From Planctomycetaceae bacterium (GTDB lineage Bacteria; Planctomycetota; Planctomycetia; Pirellulales; Thermoguttaceae), in assembly GCA_012719125.1 (NCBI GenBank), contig JAAYAY010000302.1:16309-80308 (forward strand): a stretch of 64,000 bases of DNA. Direction: 5' to 3'. The notes beneath the pieces were generated by a model, which was not told the DNA's origin, made no database searches, and saw nothing but the letters and a program-made list of their open reading frames with translations. Of the stretch, positions 35,700 through 44,648 are shown in pieces; the stretch's first letter is position 1; each line of letters begins with the position of its first letter. The position numbers were made by a program, and so were the translations under genes.

Positions 35700-36983
35700 C
35701 TACCACCGCACCAACAGAACAACCGCCAGTTTGCTGGCGATCAGGAACAGAACGCTCAAGCCGCAGAACTTTACGAAGAGAGAGGAGAACGGCGTGGTTT
35801 CTTCGCCCGCGAAGTTCCGAATGCAAACGGTTGTGACGGCCAGGACGATGTACGTGGGCATGGTGTACAAGTGATTCAACGCAAGGATCGCGACAGCGTA
35901 ACCGCCCAACAGCGCGAGCATCATTGCGACTTGAGCCTGGTTCGACGGCTCAGAAGTGCCGGGCTGCGTCGCGAGGCTTCTGCGAATGGAGTAGAGTTGC
36001 CATGCGCCATAGCCGAATGCGCCGAGGAACAGCGTGCCTCCAAAGAAACCAAGTTCTGCAAAGGCCTGGAGAAGCGAGTTGTGACTTGCCCGGCCGACGA
36101 TCGTTGAGAAAGAGTCTGGCCCTGCGCCAAGAAGCGGATTGGATTTGGCCAGAACCAGGGCAGACGTCCAGAATTGCAGGCGGCTCTGGCCGGTGTCCTC
36201 CAGAAATGCCGAGCCAAGCCCAGCCATCCGCGCTGTGGCGATCTTGGCGGCGACGAGGGGCAACAGGCACGCGCCCCAGAGCAGCCCTTTCTTCCCCCAT
36301 CGCAGCCAGACGTAGGCTCCAAGTCCGACCACCAGCGACAAGAAGCCGCCTCGCGAATCCGTCAGTTGAAGAACGTAGATGTTGCAGCAAGCCATGCCAA
36401 GCCAGACTGGCCGGAGGAAAAGCGGTCGTGCCACGGCCGCAAAATGAAGGGAGAGGATTGTTCCCAGCATGGTCAAGACGGCGGTGTCGTTTGGGTCAAA
36501 CGTCAGGCCGCCGATCGCACCAAGCCGCTGACCTCCCCTGTCTTCCCATACGCCTCCAATCGGTGACGAATCCGATCCAACAGCGAGGATTCCGTGATGA
36601 TTCAGCAGGACCAGTAGCCCCAGCAGGAAGAGGACGCAGGCGAAGCCCTGTAGAAACCGCAAGAGCCGTTCGTGTGTATCAATGAGCCCCGTCACGAGCA
36701 AGTACAAGAGAACGGACTTGGCGAACTGAGTCGTCGAAGTCACCGTTCCCAAGTTGAGGACCTCGGAGACGAACGAGATTCCCAACAGTAGGCAGACGCA
36801 TGCGGAAATCGGCGAGGTTCTCAGTGAGCGTTCGCTGATCTGACTCGTCCACGCACCAAAGCAGAGCACGAGCGCTGTGAGAATCACGATCTGGAACAGC
36901 GGCATTCCAGCCAGTCCCGGAAGCCATTCGGAAGGGCGAATGAAGTAGATCGCTGTCAGGAGAAGCAGGAACAACTGGCCCAT
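35700..36983 (-). CDS. O-antigen ligase / Wzy-like polymerase family protein
   Basis: 427 residues with about 11 membrane segments. The Wzy_C-type motif LLGAGPDSFSTIV...ASHNSLLQAFAELGFFGG is clear: the conserved His in the large periplasmic loop next to a small hydrophobic helix. Such proteins join lipid-linked oligosaccharides, either as ligase (to a lipid or protein) or as polymerase (chain growth). With the flippase further upstream in the locus this argues for a Wzx/Wzy-type pathway. Confidence 0.8.
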   Translation of the reverse strand: MGQLFLLLLTAIYFIRPSEWLPGLAGMPLFQIVILTALVLCFGAWTSQISERSLRTSPISACVCLLLGISFVSEVLNLGTVTSTTQFAKSVLLYLLVTGLIDTHERLLRFLQGFACVLFLLGLLVLLNHHGILAVGSDSSPIGGVWEDRGGQRLGAIGGLTFDPNDTAVLTMLGTILSLHFAAVARPLFLRPVWLGMACCNIYVLQLTDSRGGFLSLVVGLGAYVWLRWGKKGLLWGACLLPLVAAKIATARMAGLGSAFLEDTGQSRLQFWTSALVLAKSNPLLGAGPDSFSTIVGRASHNSLLQAFAELGFFGGTLFLGAFGYGAWQLYSIRRSLATQPGTSEPSNQAQVAMMLALLGGYAVAILALNHLYTMPTYIVLAVTTVCIRNFAGEETTPFSSLFVKFCGLSVLFLIASKLAVVLLVRW

Positions 36984-37030
36984 GATGACAACGTGTGAAC
37001 GTTCTCAGTCCCAGAAATGTGAGACGCCTA

Positions 37031-38290
37031 TCAGATTCGAGATCGATGGGCTTCGATGACAGCGTCGAAAGTCGTTTGCACCTTCATCGCATGCGATTCC
37101 GCCGAGAAGTTTTCCAAGACGGTCGTCCGACCGTTCTCACCGAGCCGCTGGCGCAGGCCGGCATCTCGCACCAGCGTTGTGATCGCTGCGGCCAGTTGCT
37201 CCGCGCTGCCCGGTTCATGGAGGAGTCCGTTCTTGCCGTGCTCGACATACTCGGCCGGGCCGCCGTCGCGAGCAGCGACGACCGCCTTTCGCATAGCCAT
37301 CCCTTCAGCGATAATCGTCCCAAAGGGCTCCGGCCGAACAGAAGCATGCACAACAATATCCAAATTCGCGAGTACGCGCGGCACATCGTCGCGAAACCCC
37401 GCAAAAACAACCTTGTCTGCAATGCCGAGTTCAGCCGCCTGCTCTCGGAGCGATTTGAGTCGAGTGCCAGACATATCGGGATCATCGCCAACAACGACAG
37501 CGACGCTGTGCGGCGACTCTGAAAGCACGGTTGCCGCGGCTTCCAGGAAGACATGTTGGCCCTTCCAATCAACCAGCATACCCACGATGCCGAACACGGG
37601 CGCATGCTCTCCGTTGCGATCGATTTGGAATTCCCCGGTGGCAGGAACCCGGTCAGGATCAAACAAAGACGTGTCCACCGGCTCGAATACGGTAGTCATG
37701 TGTTCGGGAGGACAGCCAATGTGGACAAGGTGTTCGGCCACCGCATTCGAGGCGACAAAGAACTTGTCGATTGGACGGGCCAGTATGCGAACAAGTCGGC
37801 CGCTCTCGAAGCCTTGGACTTTGCAGAAGAGCGGGACGTTCCATCGCCGGGCAAGCAGGGCACCTGTATTGCGAGAGAAGCTCACACCGTTGTTGAGATA
37901 GACGCCGTCGATCTTCAGATCGGAAAAGGTGCTCGCGATGCGCCCCGCAAAACCGACAGTAGGAACGCACCCTACAAGACGAGCAACGGGGCCGAAGCGT
38001 TTGGCGAGCGTCAGGCATGTCGAGGTTATGGTGTGACCTACACTGCCAGATGGCGACAGCGATCGGATGAACCTGCTGGCATGCTTTCCGTTACGCTTCA
38101 CCATTCGGGCCCTGTCAACGACAACACGCTCGAATGCCCCGGTGTTCCGAAGGTACTCTGCATTGCTGTGGCAGGAGACGACGGCAACTGCCAAGTACTT
38201 CTTAGGATCCAAGTGACGCACCATCGTAGCGAGGGTCGTCAAGGACCCACCGAAGCTGGGCGTGCAGTCGATATAGTAAATTCGTTTCAT
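37031..38290 (-). CDS. Glycosyltransferase family 4
   Basis: 419 residues, GT-B: CTPSFGGSLTTLATMVRHL, FGIVGMLVDWKGQHVFLEAA, VVVGDDPDMSGTRLKSL and EPFGTIIAEGMAMRKAVVAARDGGPAEYV, the donor-binding E-x7-E. Its ATG overlaps the TGA of the flippase gene (38287-38290, ATGA overlap), which implies translational coupling. Confidence 0.9.
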   Translation of the reverse strand: MKRIYYIDCTPSFGGSLTTLATMVRHLDPKKYLAVAVVSCHSNAEYLRNTGAFERVVVDRARMVKRNGKHASRFIRSLSPSGSVGHTITSTCLTLAKRFGPVARLVGCVPTVGFAGRIASTFSDLKIDGVYLNNGVSFSRNTGALLARRWNVPLFCKVQGFESGRLVRILARPIDKFFVASNAVAEHLVHIGCPPEHMTTVFEPVDTSLFDPDRVPATGEFQIDRNGEHAPVFGIVGMLVDWKGQHVFLEAAATVLSESPHSVAVVVGDDPDMSGTRLKSLREQAAELGIADKVVFAGFRDDVPRVLANLDIVVHASVRPEPFGTIIAEGMAMRKAVVAARDGGPAEYVEHGKNGLLHEPGSAEQLAAAITTLVRDAGLRQRLGENGRTTVLENFSAESHAMKVQTTFDAVIEAHRSRI

Positions 38291-39759
38291 GCACGTGCAA
38301 GCTGCAGAAGGCTGTTGAGGAAATCACGACAAAAGATGAATGCGAACGCTATGTTCCATGCCGCGCCGACGAGAATCGCCATGACTACGTAGATGGCGCT
38401 CGCAGTTGAAACCTCAGGAAAGGCCGCCACGAGACTCCAACGCAAGAAGACGAGGACGAGAAGCATAGAAATCGCGGCCAGGATGGAGGGGCGCAGGTGT
38501 TCCAGGAGGATTGAAACGGGAATGTCTAACGTTCTCAGCGTGATGAAGGCATAAGCAAGCTGTGCGGGAATGTAGATGGCTGCCCAAGGAATCGCCAAGT
38601 AATTTGGATTGCCCGAAGCTGCGGCCAGATAGAAGCCAATGGTCATCGTGACGGCACAAAACAGATTGAAAAACAGACCCCAGTGGGGCCGGCCTTGGGC
38701 CGTGTTGGCGTTGTGAGCGGGGCTGACAATCGTCGTGACAAGGAAGCTGATACACAGCAACCTGAACGGAAGAACGCTGGCCGCCCATTTCTCACCGAGG
38801 AGCCAGGGTATGAGATCTCCGCCGATGAAGATGGCGCCGCAGTAGAGGGGTAGAACGATAAACGCAATGAGTTCCGACAGTCGAAGGTAGAAACGGCTGA
38901 ACGCGGCATGATCGTCCTGCAGCCGCGAGAAAACCGGGTAGGAAACACTGCTGATCAGGGAAACAATCTTGTCGTTGGGAATGACCGCTAGTTGCATCGC
39001 AAGGGAATACTGGCCCAGTTCACCCGGCGAAAAAGCGCGACCGCCGAAGACTACCGGTGCTTGGGAAACCACGTAGAACAGCGAGTTGCCCCCAACCACG
39101 GGCAGACCGAATCGCAAATAGGGAACGGTCTCATGATGTTGGAAGCGAAACTGTGGTCGCCAGCCGGACAGGTAGAAAAGCATGAGGAATGTTACGACGG
39201 CACGGATGTAGAAACCGCCGACGAGCGTCCAGACGCCTGCTCCCAAGTAGGCCATGAGCGGCATGACGATGCAGGCGACGCCCGCTGCGAACGCGTTGAT
39301 GATACCAAACATCTTGAACCGCATCTGGCGTCTGAGGACACTGCTGGGGACGACAGACATTGTTCCGAGAACCAAGAGGCCCGCACTTGCCTGGGTCACG
39401 GGGAGTAGCCGCGGCTCCCGGAAGATCGCGACCGTCGGGTAGGCAAAGAGGAAGCACAGCAGCGAAAGAAGTCCTCCCCACAGTATCAGTGCCCAGAACA
39501 GGCTCGATAGTTCTTGGTCCGATACGTGCGGGCGTTGGATGACGGCCGCCCCGACACCCAGTTCATAGAAGATCTTGACATAGCCGGTGATGACAAACGC
39601 CATCGCCATGAGGCCATAGTCGTCTGGACTGAGGAGGCGAGCGACGACAATGGTTGCAATCCACGAAACCGCCTGAGTGGCAAAACTGAATGCCGTGAGC
39701 CACAGGCCCCCACGAAATGCCAGTTTGGTCATGGACATACGAGGGAAATCACTTATCAT
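38287..39759 (-). CDS. Wzx-type lipid-linked oligosaccharide flippase
   Basis: 490 residues with about 12 to 14 membrane segments, of the MOP superfamily (polysaccharide transport). Seen: FRGGLWLTAFSFATQAVSWIATIVVARLLSPDDYGLMAMA, the standard opening of Wzx/RfbX-like proteins, and repeated membrane helices to the end. It flips undecaprenyl-linked repeat units across the inner membrane. It is the first gene of the polysaccharide locus, so the promoter is expected in 39760-39990; I could not identify a convincing -35/-10 pair. Internal ATGs at 39738 and 39732 are possible starts. Confidence 0.9.
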   Translation of the reverse strand: MISDFPRMSMTKLAFRGGLWLTAFSFATQAVSWIATIVVARLLSPDDYGLMAMAFVITGYVKIFYELGVGAAVIQRPHVSDQELSSLFWALILWGGLLSLLCFLFAYPTVAIFREPRLLPVTQASAGLLVLGTMSVVPSSVLRRQMRFKMFGIINAFAAGVACIVMPLMAYLGAGVWTLVGGFYIRAVVTFLMLFYLSGWRPQFRFQHHETVPYLRFGLPVVGGNSLFYVVSQAPVVFGGRAFSPGELGQYSLAMQLAVIPNDKIVSLISSVSYPVFSRLQDDHAAFSRFYLRLSELIAFIVLPLYCGAIFIGGDLIPWLLGEKWAASVLPFRLLCISFLVTTIVSPAHNANTAQGRPHWGLFFNLFCAVTMTIGFYLAAASGNPNYLAIPWAAIYIPAQLAYAFITLRTLDIPVSILLEHLRPSILAAISMLLVLVFLRWSLVAAFPEVSTASAIYVVMAILVGAAWNIAFAFIFCRDFLNSLLQLARA

Positions 39760-40002
39760 TTGATCACAATGCCCATGGGCGTCTTTCGATCGTCGCGCAT
39801 GCCGCTACTCAGTGAATCGCGGTTTTTCCAAGATACTCCGTGAACCAGCATAGATTAGGGCTAGGTCGGTTCTCTGAACAACGATCTTGCTTTGCCAAGA
39901 AGTTACCATTCGCCCATGTGCCGTATTGACAGGTCGTAAGCGAATGACTTGAAGCAGCGGCCTTAGCCCAAAGAGTAGGTATAGACCCCAATTGAATCAA
40001 AT

Positions 40003-40113
40003 CAACGTTCCGCTTAATTGTTGGTTTTCTTGCTAAACAACCCAAGAAAAGGGCTTTTCTCGCTGGGAAGGCTATACCACGAAACATGGAAACCAACAAT
40101 TAAGCGGATCGTT
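40003..40113. mobile_element. MITE with 24-bp terminal inverted repeats and 9-bp target duplication
   Basis: Terminal inverted repeats 40004-40027 and 40090-40113 match at 23 of 24 bases. The element (~111 bp) is bracketed by the perfect direct repeat GAATCAAAT (39994-40002 and 40114-40122), as left by transposition with a 9-bp target duplication. No reading frame inside, so a transposase would have to act in trans. It lies 5' of the polysaccharide locus. Confidence 0.8.
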
Positions 40114-40138
40114 GAATCAAATACCTATTTCCTTCTCC

Positions 40139-40306
40139 TCACCGCGGCGGCCGGCCGCGAAGCTTCATCGTCTCTCTCAGCAGTTCATCGCTCATCGTCT
40201 CGGTGAGCTTGTCGTTGCCGTTGCCGTTGCCATTCCCGTTGCCATTTCCGTGGCCGTTGCCATTTCCGTTCTTCTTGGTCTTGCCGAGGGCTTCGGCGAG
40301 GGCGGC
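40139..40306 (-). pseudogene. C-terminal remnant with Gly-Asn repeat
   Basis: On the minus strand the frame ending with TGA at 40139-40141 reads ALAEALGKTKK, then about ten GN (or GH) dipeptides coded by GGNAAY-like hexamers (40209-40275), then DKLTETMSDELLRETMKLRG. It looks like the flexible linker and tail of a lost protein. The upstream side ends in intergenic repeats (GACTCCTGCCCTC-type) from ~40310. Family not recognised. Confidence 0.35.
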
Positions 40307-41352
40307 GGAGGGCAGAGGGCAGGAGTCAGAGGTCGGAGGTCGGAGGTCAGGGGGCAGGAGGGGCTGACTCCTGCCTCCTGCCTCCTGCCTCGGGCCTGTA
40401 CCGTGCTGAGGGAAGGGGACAGTCCCATTTTTGTTGCGCTGCGCATCACAAAAATCGGGACAGTCCCCCTGACTCCTGGCATCCGCGGGCTAGACTCCGT
40501 CCCCGTCGCTTGCGCCGAAGGGGGCAAACGAAATGGGGCGGGATTTCGATTTGCAGGCAACCATGGCCGGTTATCTGCCATCCGTTTGCAGATTCTGCGG
40601 CCGGTCGAGCAATGCGATCAAGAGTTGCTGACCTGACCCTGCCCAGCGCCGCAGCCGTCGAGTCCCCTACCGATAGGGACCGATCATTCCATTATGTATG
40701 ACGACCTCAAAATGTTAATAGCTGCCGGCCTAGAATTTTGTTCCGATAGCGTTCAATGGCCGTAAAATCCGGCGTAAACAGCACTGAGGCCGTTTGTTGC
40801 CTGCGCGGCATTTTTTGGGGGGGTGACGCATTTCGGTGGCCAGAGACTGGCCCGACGGACAAGTCAAATTGGCCGATTGCTCGCGGTGCTTGACTCGGCT
40901 GCGACGAGCCGTGTAGAGATACAGCTTAAGGGCCCGCGCAATTGCGGCACCCACAGGGGGGTAACCGGATATTTTCGGTGCAACCCGCTCGTTCGGGTGC
41001 CCTCCGATGGCAAACTGAAAGAACTGGCGCCTCCCACAACGACATTCTCTGAAGACTATCGCCCATGCAGTGTAGGTATTGCTCAGCCACCGGTACGAAT
41101 CCCGACCGGCTTCCTCGGGGCTGGAAACGGACGGGCGAAGGTCATCCGGTGTGCGCCGAGTGTTGGTCATGCCCATGACAATGTCTTCGGCAGTGGCCAT
41201 CTCGTAATCGGTGCCGGCCAACACACCGGTCGTGCCGTGGCCGGAAACGTTACCGTTGTGGTCGCATCGGTAATCCGACCAGGCTCCAGGCGGCTCCCGT
41301 GTGGCGGCCGGTCAGTCCGGCAGGTTGATTGCAGACGAAATGCTTCACAGAA
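40307..41352. other. Gene-poor stretch with repeats
   Basis: Bases 40310-40400 are low-complexity (CAGGAGTCAGAGG / CCTCCTGCCTCC). A hairpin occurs at 40415-40468. The rest to 41352 has long random frames on both strands but no family I recognise; a minus-strand frame at 40730-41224 begins acceptably and then becomes Arg/Cys-rich noise. Confidence 0.4.
40415..40468. repeat. Palindrome of the GGGACAGTCCC family
   Basis: Inverted arms 40415-40434 (GGGGACAGTCCCATTTTTGT) and 40448-40468 (ACAAAAATCGGGACAGTCCCC) can form a long stem with few mismatches around a short GC-rich loop. The inner GGGACAGTCCC is itself palindromic. A dispersed-repeat type; only one copy is in this window. Confidence 0.55.
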
Positions 41353-41445
41353 AGTGCCCTTGGTGCCTCAGGGGCGTTGGATGAGAAAGACTACAAGACG
41401 ATCAAAGCGATCATTGAGTCCTACGCCTATATCGCCGAGTTGTTA
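41353..41445 (+). mobile_element. IS66-type transposase N-terminal fragment
   Basis: About 31 codons read SGALDEKDYKTIKAIIESYAY followed by IAELL, which closely follows the coiled start of IS66-family transposases (LxxEDYxxLKAxxESYAYLxxLL). Only this piece remains; the DDE domain is absent and a hairpin follows at 41487. Confidence 0.45.
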
Positions 41446-41974
41446 AGCTGCTCCTCCCCATCGCGTATCACGCGACCGCCGATTCACGCGGAGAGAGAAG
41501 GCGTACCGCCTTCTCTCTCCGCGTTTCCCAGGATTGTCCAGTCCGCCCCCCTTGGCCACCCCCTGGCCATCGCCACCCGCCGCAGCTGCCGCGTCTCCGC
41601 ATCAGTGGAGTTCGTGCCCTTCCGACCCGCCGGCCCCAGCGGCCGACAAGATTTTGCAGGCTTGCCGGAAGGACACGATAGGTCAGCGAGGAAGACATGG
41701 GGAATTCGCGTTGTATGATGGACTGCGCGTCGGCATTCTTCGCCCTGAAGCTTGAAAGGCATCCCCTTACGGTCATTGTATATGAACAAACAGACACGTA
41801 TACCACCAGATCTAGGGCGGGCGCAACAGTGCACACGCAGGACTGTGTCGTCAAGCGAGCCCCCCCACTTCCCCAGCTTCCTCTCCCATTCCTTTTCCAG
41901 AGATCCACTCCCTCTGAAGGGGTCGTTGTTTGTGCTCCATCTGAGCAGGCCCGCGAACGTCTCGATATGCCCCT
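41446..41974. other. Intergenic, no supported gene
   Basis: Besides the palindrome at 41487-41523 I see no supported gene. A long minus-strand frame (41484-42455) overlaps the ImmA/IrrE gene in another frame and is Gly/Arg-rich in the typical way of shadow frames in high-GC DNA. Confidence 0.4.
41487..41523. repeat. Perfect 16-bp palindrome
   Basis: CGCGGAGAGAGAAGGC (41487-41502) and its inverted copy (41508-41523) with a 5-nt loop. No T-tract, so not a standard terminator; another intergenic palindrome near the end of the ImmA/IrrE gene region. Confidence 0.6.
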
Positions 41975-42706
41975 TCACCACTCCTCCACCTCCGTCCGCA
42001 GAATCTCCCGCTTCCAACCCGGCTCGTGAACCGGCCAGGCCTGCACCCGGAGCGGTAACGCCTCCCCGCTGACCGCACGCGCCTCCGCACTGGCTCTCCG
42101 CTGGCACTCCCTCTCCACCTCCGCCATCGGCGGAACCCGTCGCATCAAGTTGCTGCGGCGGAAATAGACCTTGCCCTTGTCGATGATCGTGACGATCACC
42201 GGCGGCGGCAGCTCGAGCATCCGCCGGACATGCACCTCGTGGCTTGCCGTGACATAGCGCTGCTTGAGCCACAACAGGTCCCAGCCGCTCGCCCTGCCGT
42301 CCTCGAGGATCCAAGGCGACGGCAGAAGCAGGCGGCGAGCCAGGTGATTGGCAACCAACTCCCGGGCATTGCCCGGCGCCTCGCGAGGAGCCACGTTCAG
42401 ACGGCCGAACACGCGAATCGCCAGATGCTCGCCAATCTCGTGCGCCAAAGCCCAATGAGATCGCTCGGCGCGCTCTTCCGGCCGCAGCAAAACCGCCGGC
42501 TTCGGTCGATGGCCCCGGCGACCGCCAAGCCGCACATACCGCCCGCGTCCGGCCTGTGCCGCGTCTTCCGCCACGGTGATCCCGTACACGTGCGCCAGAA
42601 CGAACGGGTCCACCGGCGGCCCGTCGATCCCGGCCTCGGCCAACGCGCCGGCCGCCACATCGTCGAGCACACCGGCAAATTCCTCGGGGGGCACTTCAAT
42701 GAGCAT
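41975..42706 (-). CDS. ImmA/IrrE family metallopeptidase
   Basis: 243 residues. The zinc peptidase motif is SHWALAHEIGEHLAIR (HExxH), followed downstream by ARELVANHLARRLLLP, the usual second part of the family. ImmA cleaves phage repressors and IrrE drives radiation resistance by cleaving the DdrO repressor, in both cases an XRE-type protein encoded nearby. No XRE gene adjoins it here; the upstream 130 bp lead into the palindromic element at 42840. The C-terminal ~70 residues are Arg-rich and specific to this branch. ATG 42706 with no strong ribosome site. Confidence 0.85.
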   Translation of the reverse strand: MLIEVPPEEFAGVLDDVAAGALAEAGIDGPPVDPFVLAHVYGITVAEDAAQAGRGRYVRLGGRRGHRPKPAVLLRPEERAERSHWALAHEIGEHLAIRVFGRLNVAPREAPGNARELVANHLARRLLLPSPWILEDGRASGWDLLWLKQRYVTASHEVHVRRMLELPPPVIVTIIDKGKVYFRRSNLMRRVPPMAEVERECQRRASAEARAVSGEALPLRVQAWPVHEPGWKREILRTEVEEW

Positions 42707-42839
42707 GGGTCCCTCTCGCCTTCAAAAGAAACACCAGATTCATATACATGCGTACAGTATACCTGCTCGTGCCGTCAATGCAAGCATTTCGTGAGGCACT
42801 TACCCGTGCTCCCGGTGTCGGATAGGATGACATGATCTG

Positions 42840-43152
42840 AGGCAGGTGGACGAAAAAAATCTACCAGTTAGACGCACAAATGGGGCTGAACGGTCGATGA
42901 GAGTGCGAAATCTCACGCAGCAGCAAGCTTTACCGGTAGTGGCCCGTTGTTTCGCACTCTCATCGACCGTTCAGGTCCATTTTGGCGCACCTGAAGGTGA
43001 ACGATATCCGCAACAGTAGGATAGGAAAAAAGGCGTGGACATGTGGAGCGGCCAGTACGCTGTCTATGCCAAGTGCGATTCTGCTCCACATGTCCACGCC
43101 TTTTTCCTATCCTAGAGCGTCTAACTGGTAGATTTTTTTCGTCCACCTGCCT
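42840..43152. repeat. 313-bp nested palindrome predicting a three-way junction
   Basis: The outer inverted arms are 36 bp and identical (42840-42875 and 43117-43152). Between them are two further, independent inverted repeats: 42886-42910 with 42950-42974 (25 bp, perfect) and 43018-43049 with 43083-43113 (31-32 bp, one base difference in an A/T run). Folded, this gives an outer stem carrying two hairpin arms, like a Y or T. No coding frame. It ends 9 bp before the ATG of rimO. It could be a mobile element or a structured leader or non-coding RNA. Confidence 0.85.
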
Positions 43153-43161
43153 GATTTGCGA

Positions 43162-44625
43162 ATGACGACCTCACCCGAAGTGGGGGCTGATTTGAACCAC
43201 GCGACCCATTCCTCCCAATCCAAGGGCTCCTACTCCCTGATCACGCTCGGCTGTCCCAAGAATCTGGTGGACAGCGAACGGATGCTCGGCCTCCTGAACC
43301 TCGACGGCTACGACTTCACACCCCAACCAGAGGGGGCCGATTTCGTCATCGTCAACACCTGCGGATTCCTGGCTGCCGCTCGCGAGGAGTCGTTGGCCGC
43401 CATCCGCGAGATGGAGCAACTCAAACGGGAAGGCCGGCTTCGCGGAATCATTGTGGCCGGCTGCATGGTGGAGCGTCAGAGAGAATCGCTGCTCAGCAAA
43501 TGTCCAGGCATCGACCAACTCGTCGGTGTCTTCGGCCGCGACGAGATCACTCAGGCCGCCGATTGGCTCATCGGTGGATTAAACGAGCAGCGGACCATCT
43601 TCCGCCCGGCGAGCAGCGTGCCCCTCAGCGACACCAACCGCATGCGTATCACGCCGAATCATCTTGCCTATCTGAAGATCGCCGAAGGTTGCGACCGGCT
43701 CTGCACGTTCTGCTCGATCCCCCTGATGCGCGGCAAGCATGCCAGTAAGTCCGTCGATCAGGTTGTGACGGAAGCCCGGCAACTCGCCGCCGACGGCGCC
43801 CGCGAGTTGAATCTCGTGGCTCAGGACCTGACCTACTACGGAATCGATCTCGACGGCCGGCCCCAACTGGCCAAACTGCTGGGCCGCCTGGAACAGGTCG
43901 ACGGCGTCGATTGGATCCGGCTCATGTACCTCTACCCGATGTACATGACCGACGAACTGATCGACCTGGTGGCCCGAAGTCCCAAGGTGCTCCCCTATCT
44001 CGATATTCCCTTGCAGCACATCAACGACGCCATGCTGCGGCGGATGAGCCGCCGCGTGAATCGGGCGGAAATCGAACGGCTCCTGGAGCAGTTGCGCGAG
44101 CGAATCGAGGGGCTGGTGTTGCGAACGACCATGATCGTCGGATTCCCCGGCGAGACGGAGGAGCAGTTCGAGGAACTCGTCGATTTTGTCCGCCGGCAGC
44201 GGTTCGAACGGCTCGGCGTGTTCGCCTATTCGCGTGAACCCGATACGCCGTCCGACCGGCTCAACGGGCATCTGCCGGAAGAGGTTCGCGAGGCCCGGCG
44301 AGGACGCCTGCTGGAAGTGCAGCAGGAGATCGCTTTTGCCTGGAATCAGTCGCAAATCGGCCGACAGCGGGACGTCCTGATCGACAGTGATATTCCGGGC
44401 GAAAAGCACGCCCATGTAGGCAGAAGCTGCGCCGAGGCTCCGGAGATCGACGGAGTGATCTACGTAACCGGCGAGAATCTCCGCCCCGGCGATCTCGTTC
44501 CCTGCGAGATTGTGGCCGCGGAAGGCTACGACCTGGTCGCAGTTGCCGTCGGTGAACCGAAACCGCGCACCTGTTCACCGGCCCCAAGCAGCAAGGACAG
44601 TCTCCTCAATGTCTTGCCACCCTGA
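43162..44625 (+). CDS. rimO: Ribosomal protein S12 methylthiotransferase RimO
   Basis: About 487 residues. It has the methylthiotransferase domain (SLITLGCPKNLVDSERM, VNTCGF, AGCMVERQ: three Cys of one cluster), the radical SAM domain (EGCDRLCTFCSIPLMRG, CxxxCxxC) and a C-terminal TRAM domain (GQRDVLIDSD...GRSCAEAPEIDG). It methylthiolates the beta carbon of an Asp in S12. ATG 43162 is used rather than TTG 43156. The 5' side is occupied by the three-way-junction palindrome, so the leader is unusual. The C-terminus continues a little past the TRAM domain. Confidence 0.95.
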   Translation: MTTSPEVGADLNHATHSSQSKGSYSLITLGCPKNLVDSERMLGLLNLDGYDFTPQPEGADFVIVNTCGFLAAAREESLAAIREMEQLKREGRLRGIIVAGCMVERQRESLLSKCPGIDQLVGVFGRDEITQAADWLIGGLNEQRTIFRPASSVPLSDTNRMRITPNHLAYLKIAEGCDRLCTFCSIPLMRGKHASKSVDQVVTEARQLAADGARELNLVAQDLTYYGIDLDGRPQLAKLLGRLEQVDGVDWIRLMYLYPMYMTDELIDLVARSPKVLPYLDIPLQHINDAMLRRMSRRVNRAEIERLLEQLRERIEGLVLRTTMIVGFPGETEEQFEELVDFVRRQRFERLGVFAYSREPDTPSDRLNGHLPEEVREARRGRLLEVQQEIAFAWNQSQIGRQRDVLIDSDIPGEKHAHVGRSCAEAPEIDGVIYVTGENLRPGDLVPCEIVAAEGYDLVAVAVGEPKPRTCSPAPSSKDSLLNVLPP

Positions 44626-44648
44626 ACCCTGAACCCTGACAACTGACT

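Noticed and set aside
41484..42455. 323-codon minus-strand frame overlapping the ImmA/IrrE gene
   Set aside because: Gly/Arg-rich shadow in another frame. The HExxH-containing frame is clearly the gene.
44620..44642. CCCTGAA tandem before pgsA as a regulatory repeat
   Set aside because: Only about three units, and a similar loose stretch occurs before 56108. Too little to claim a function.
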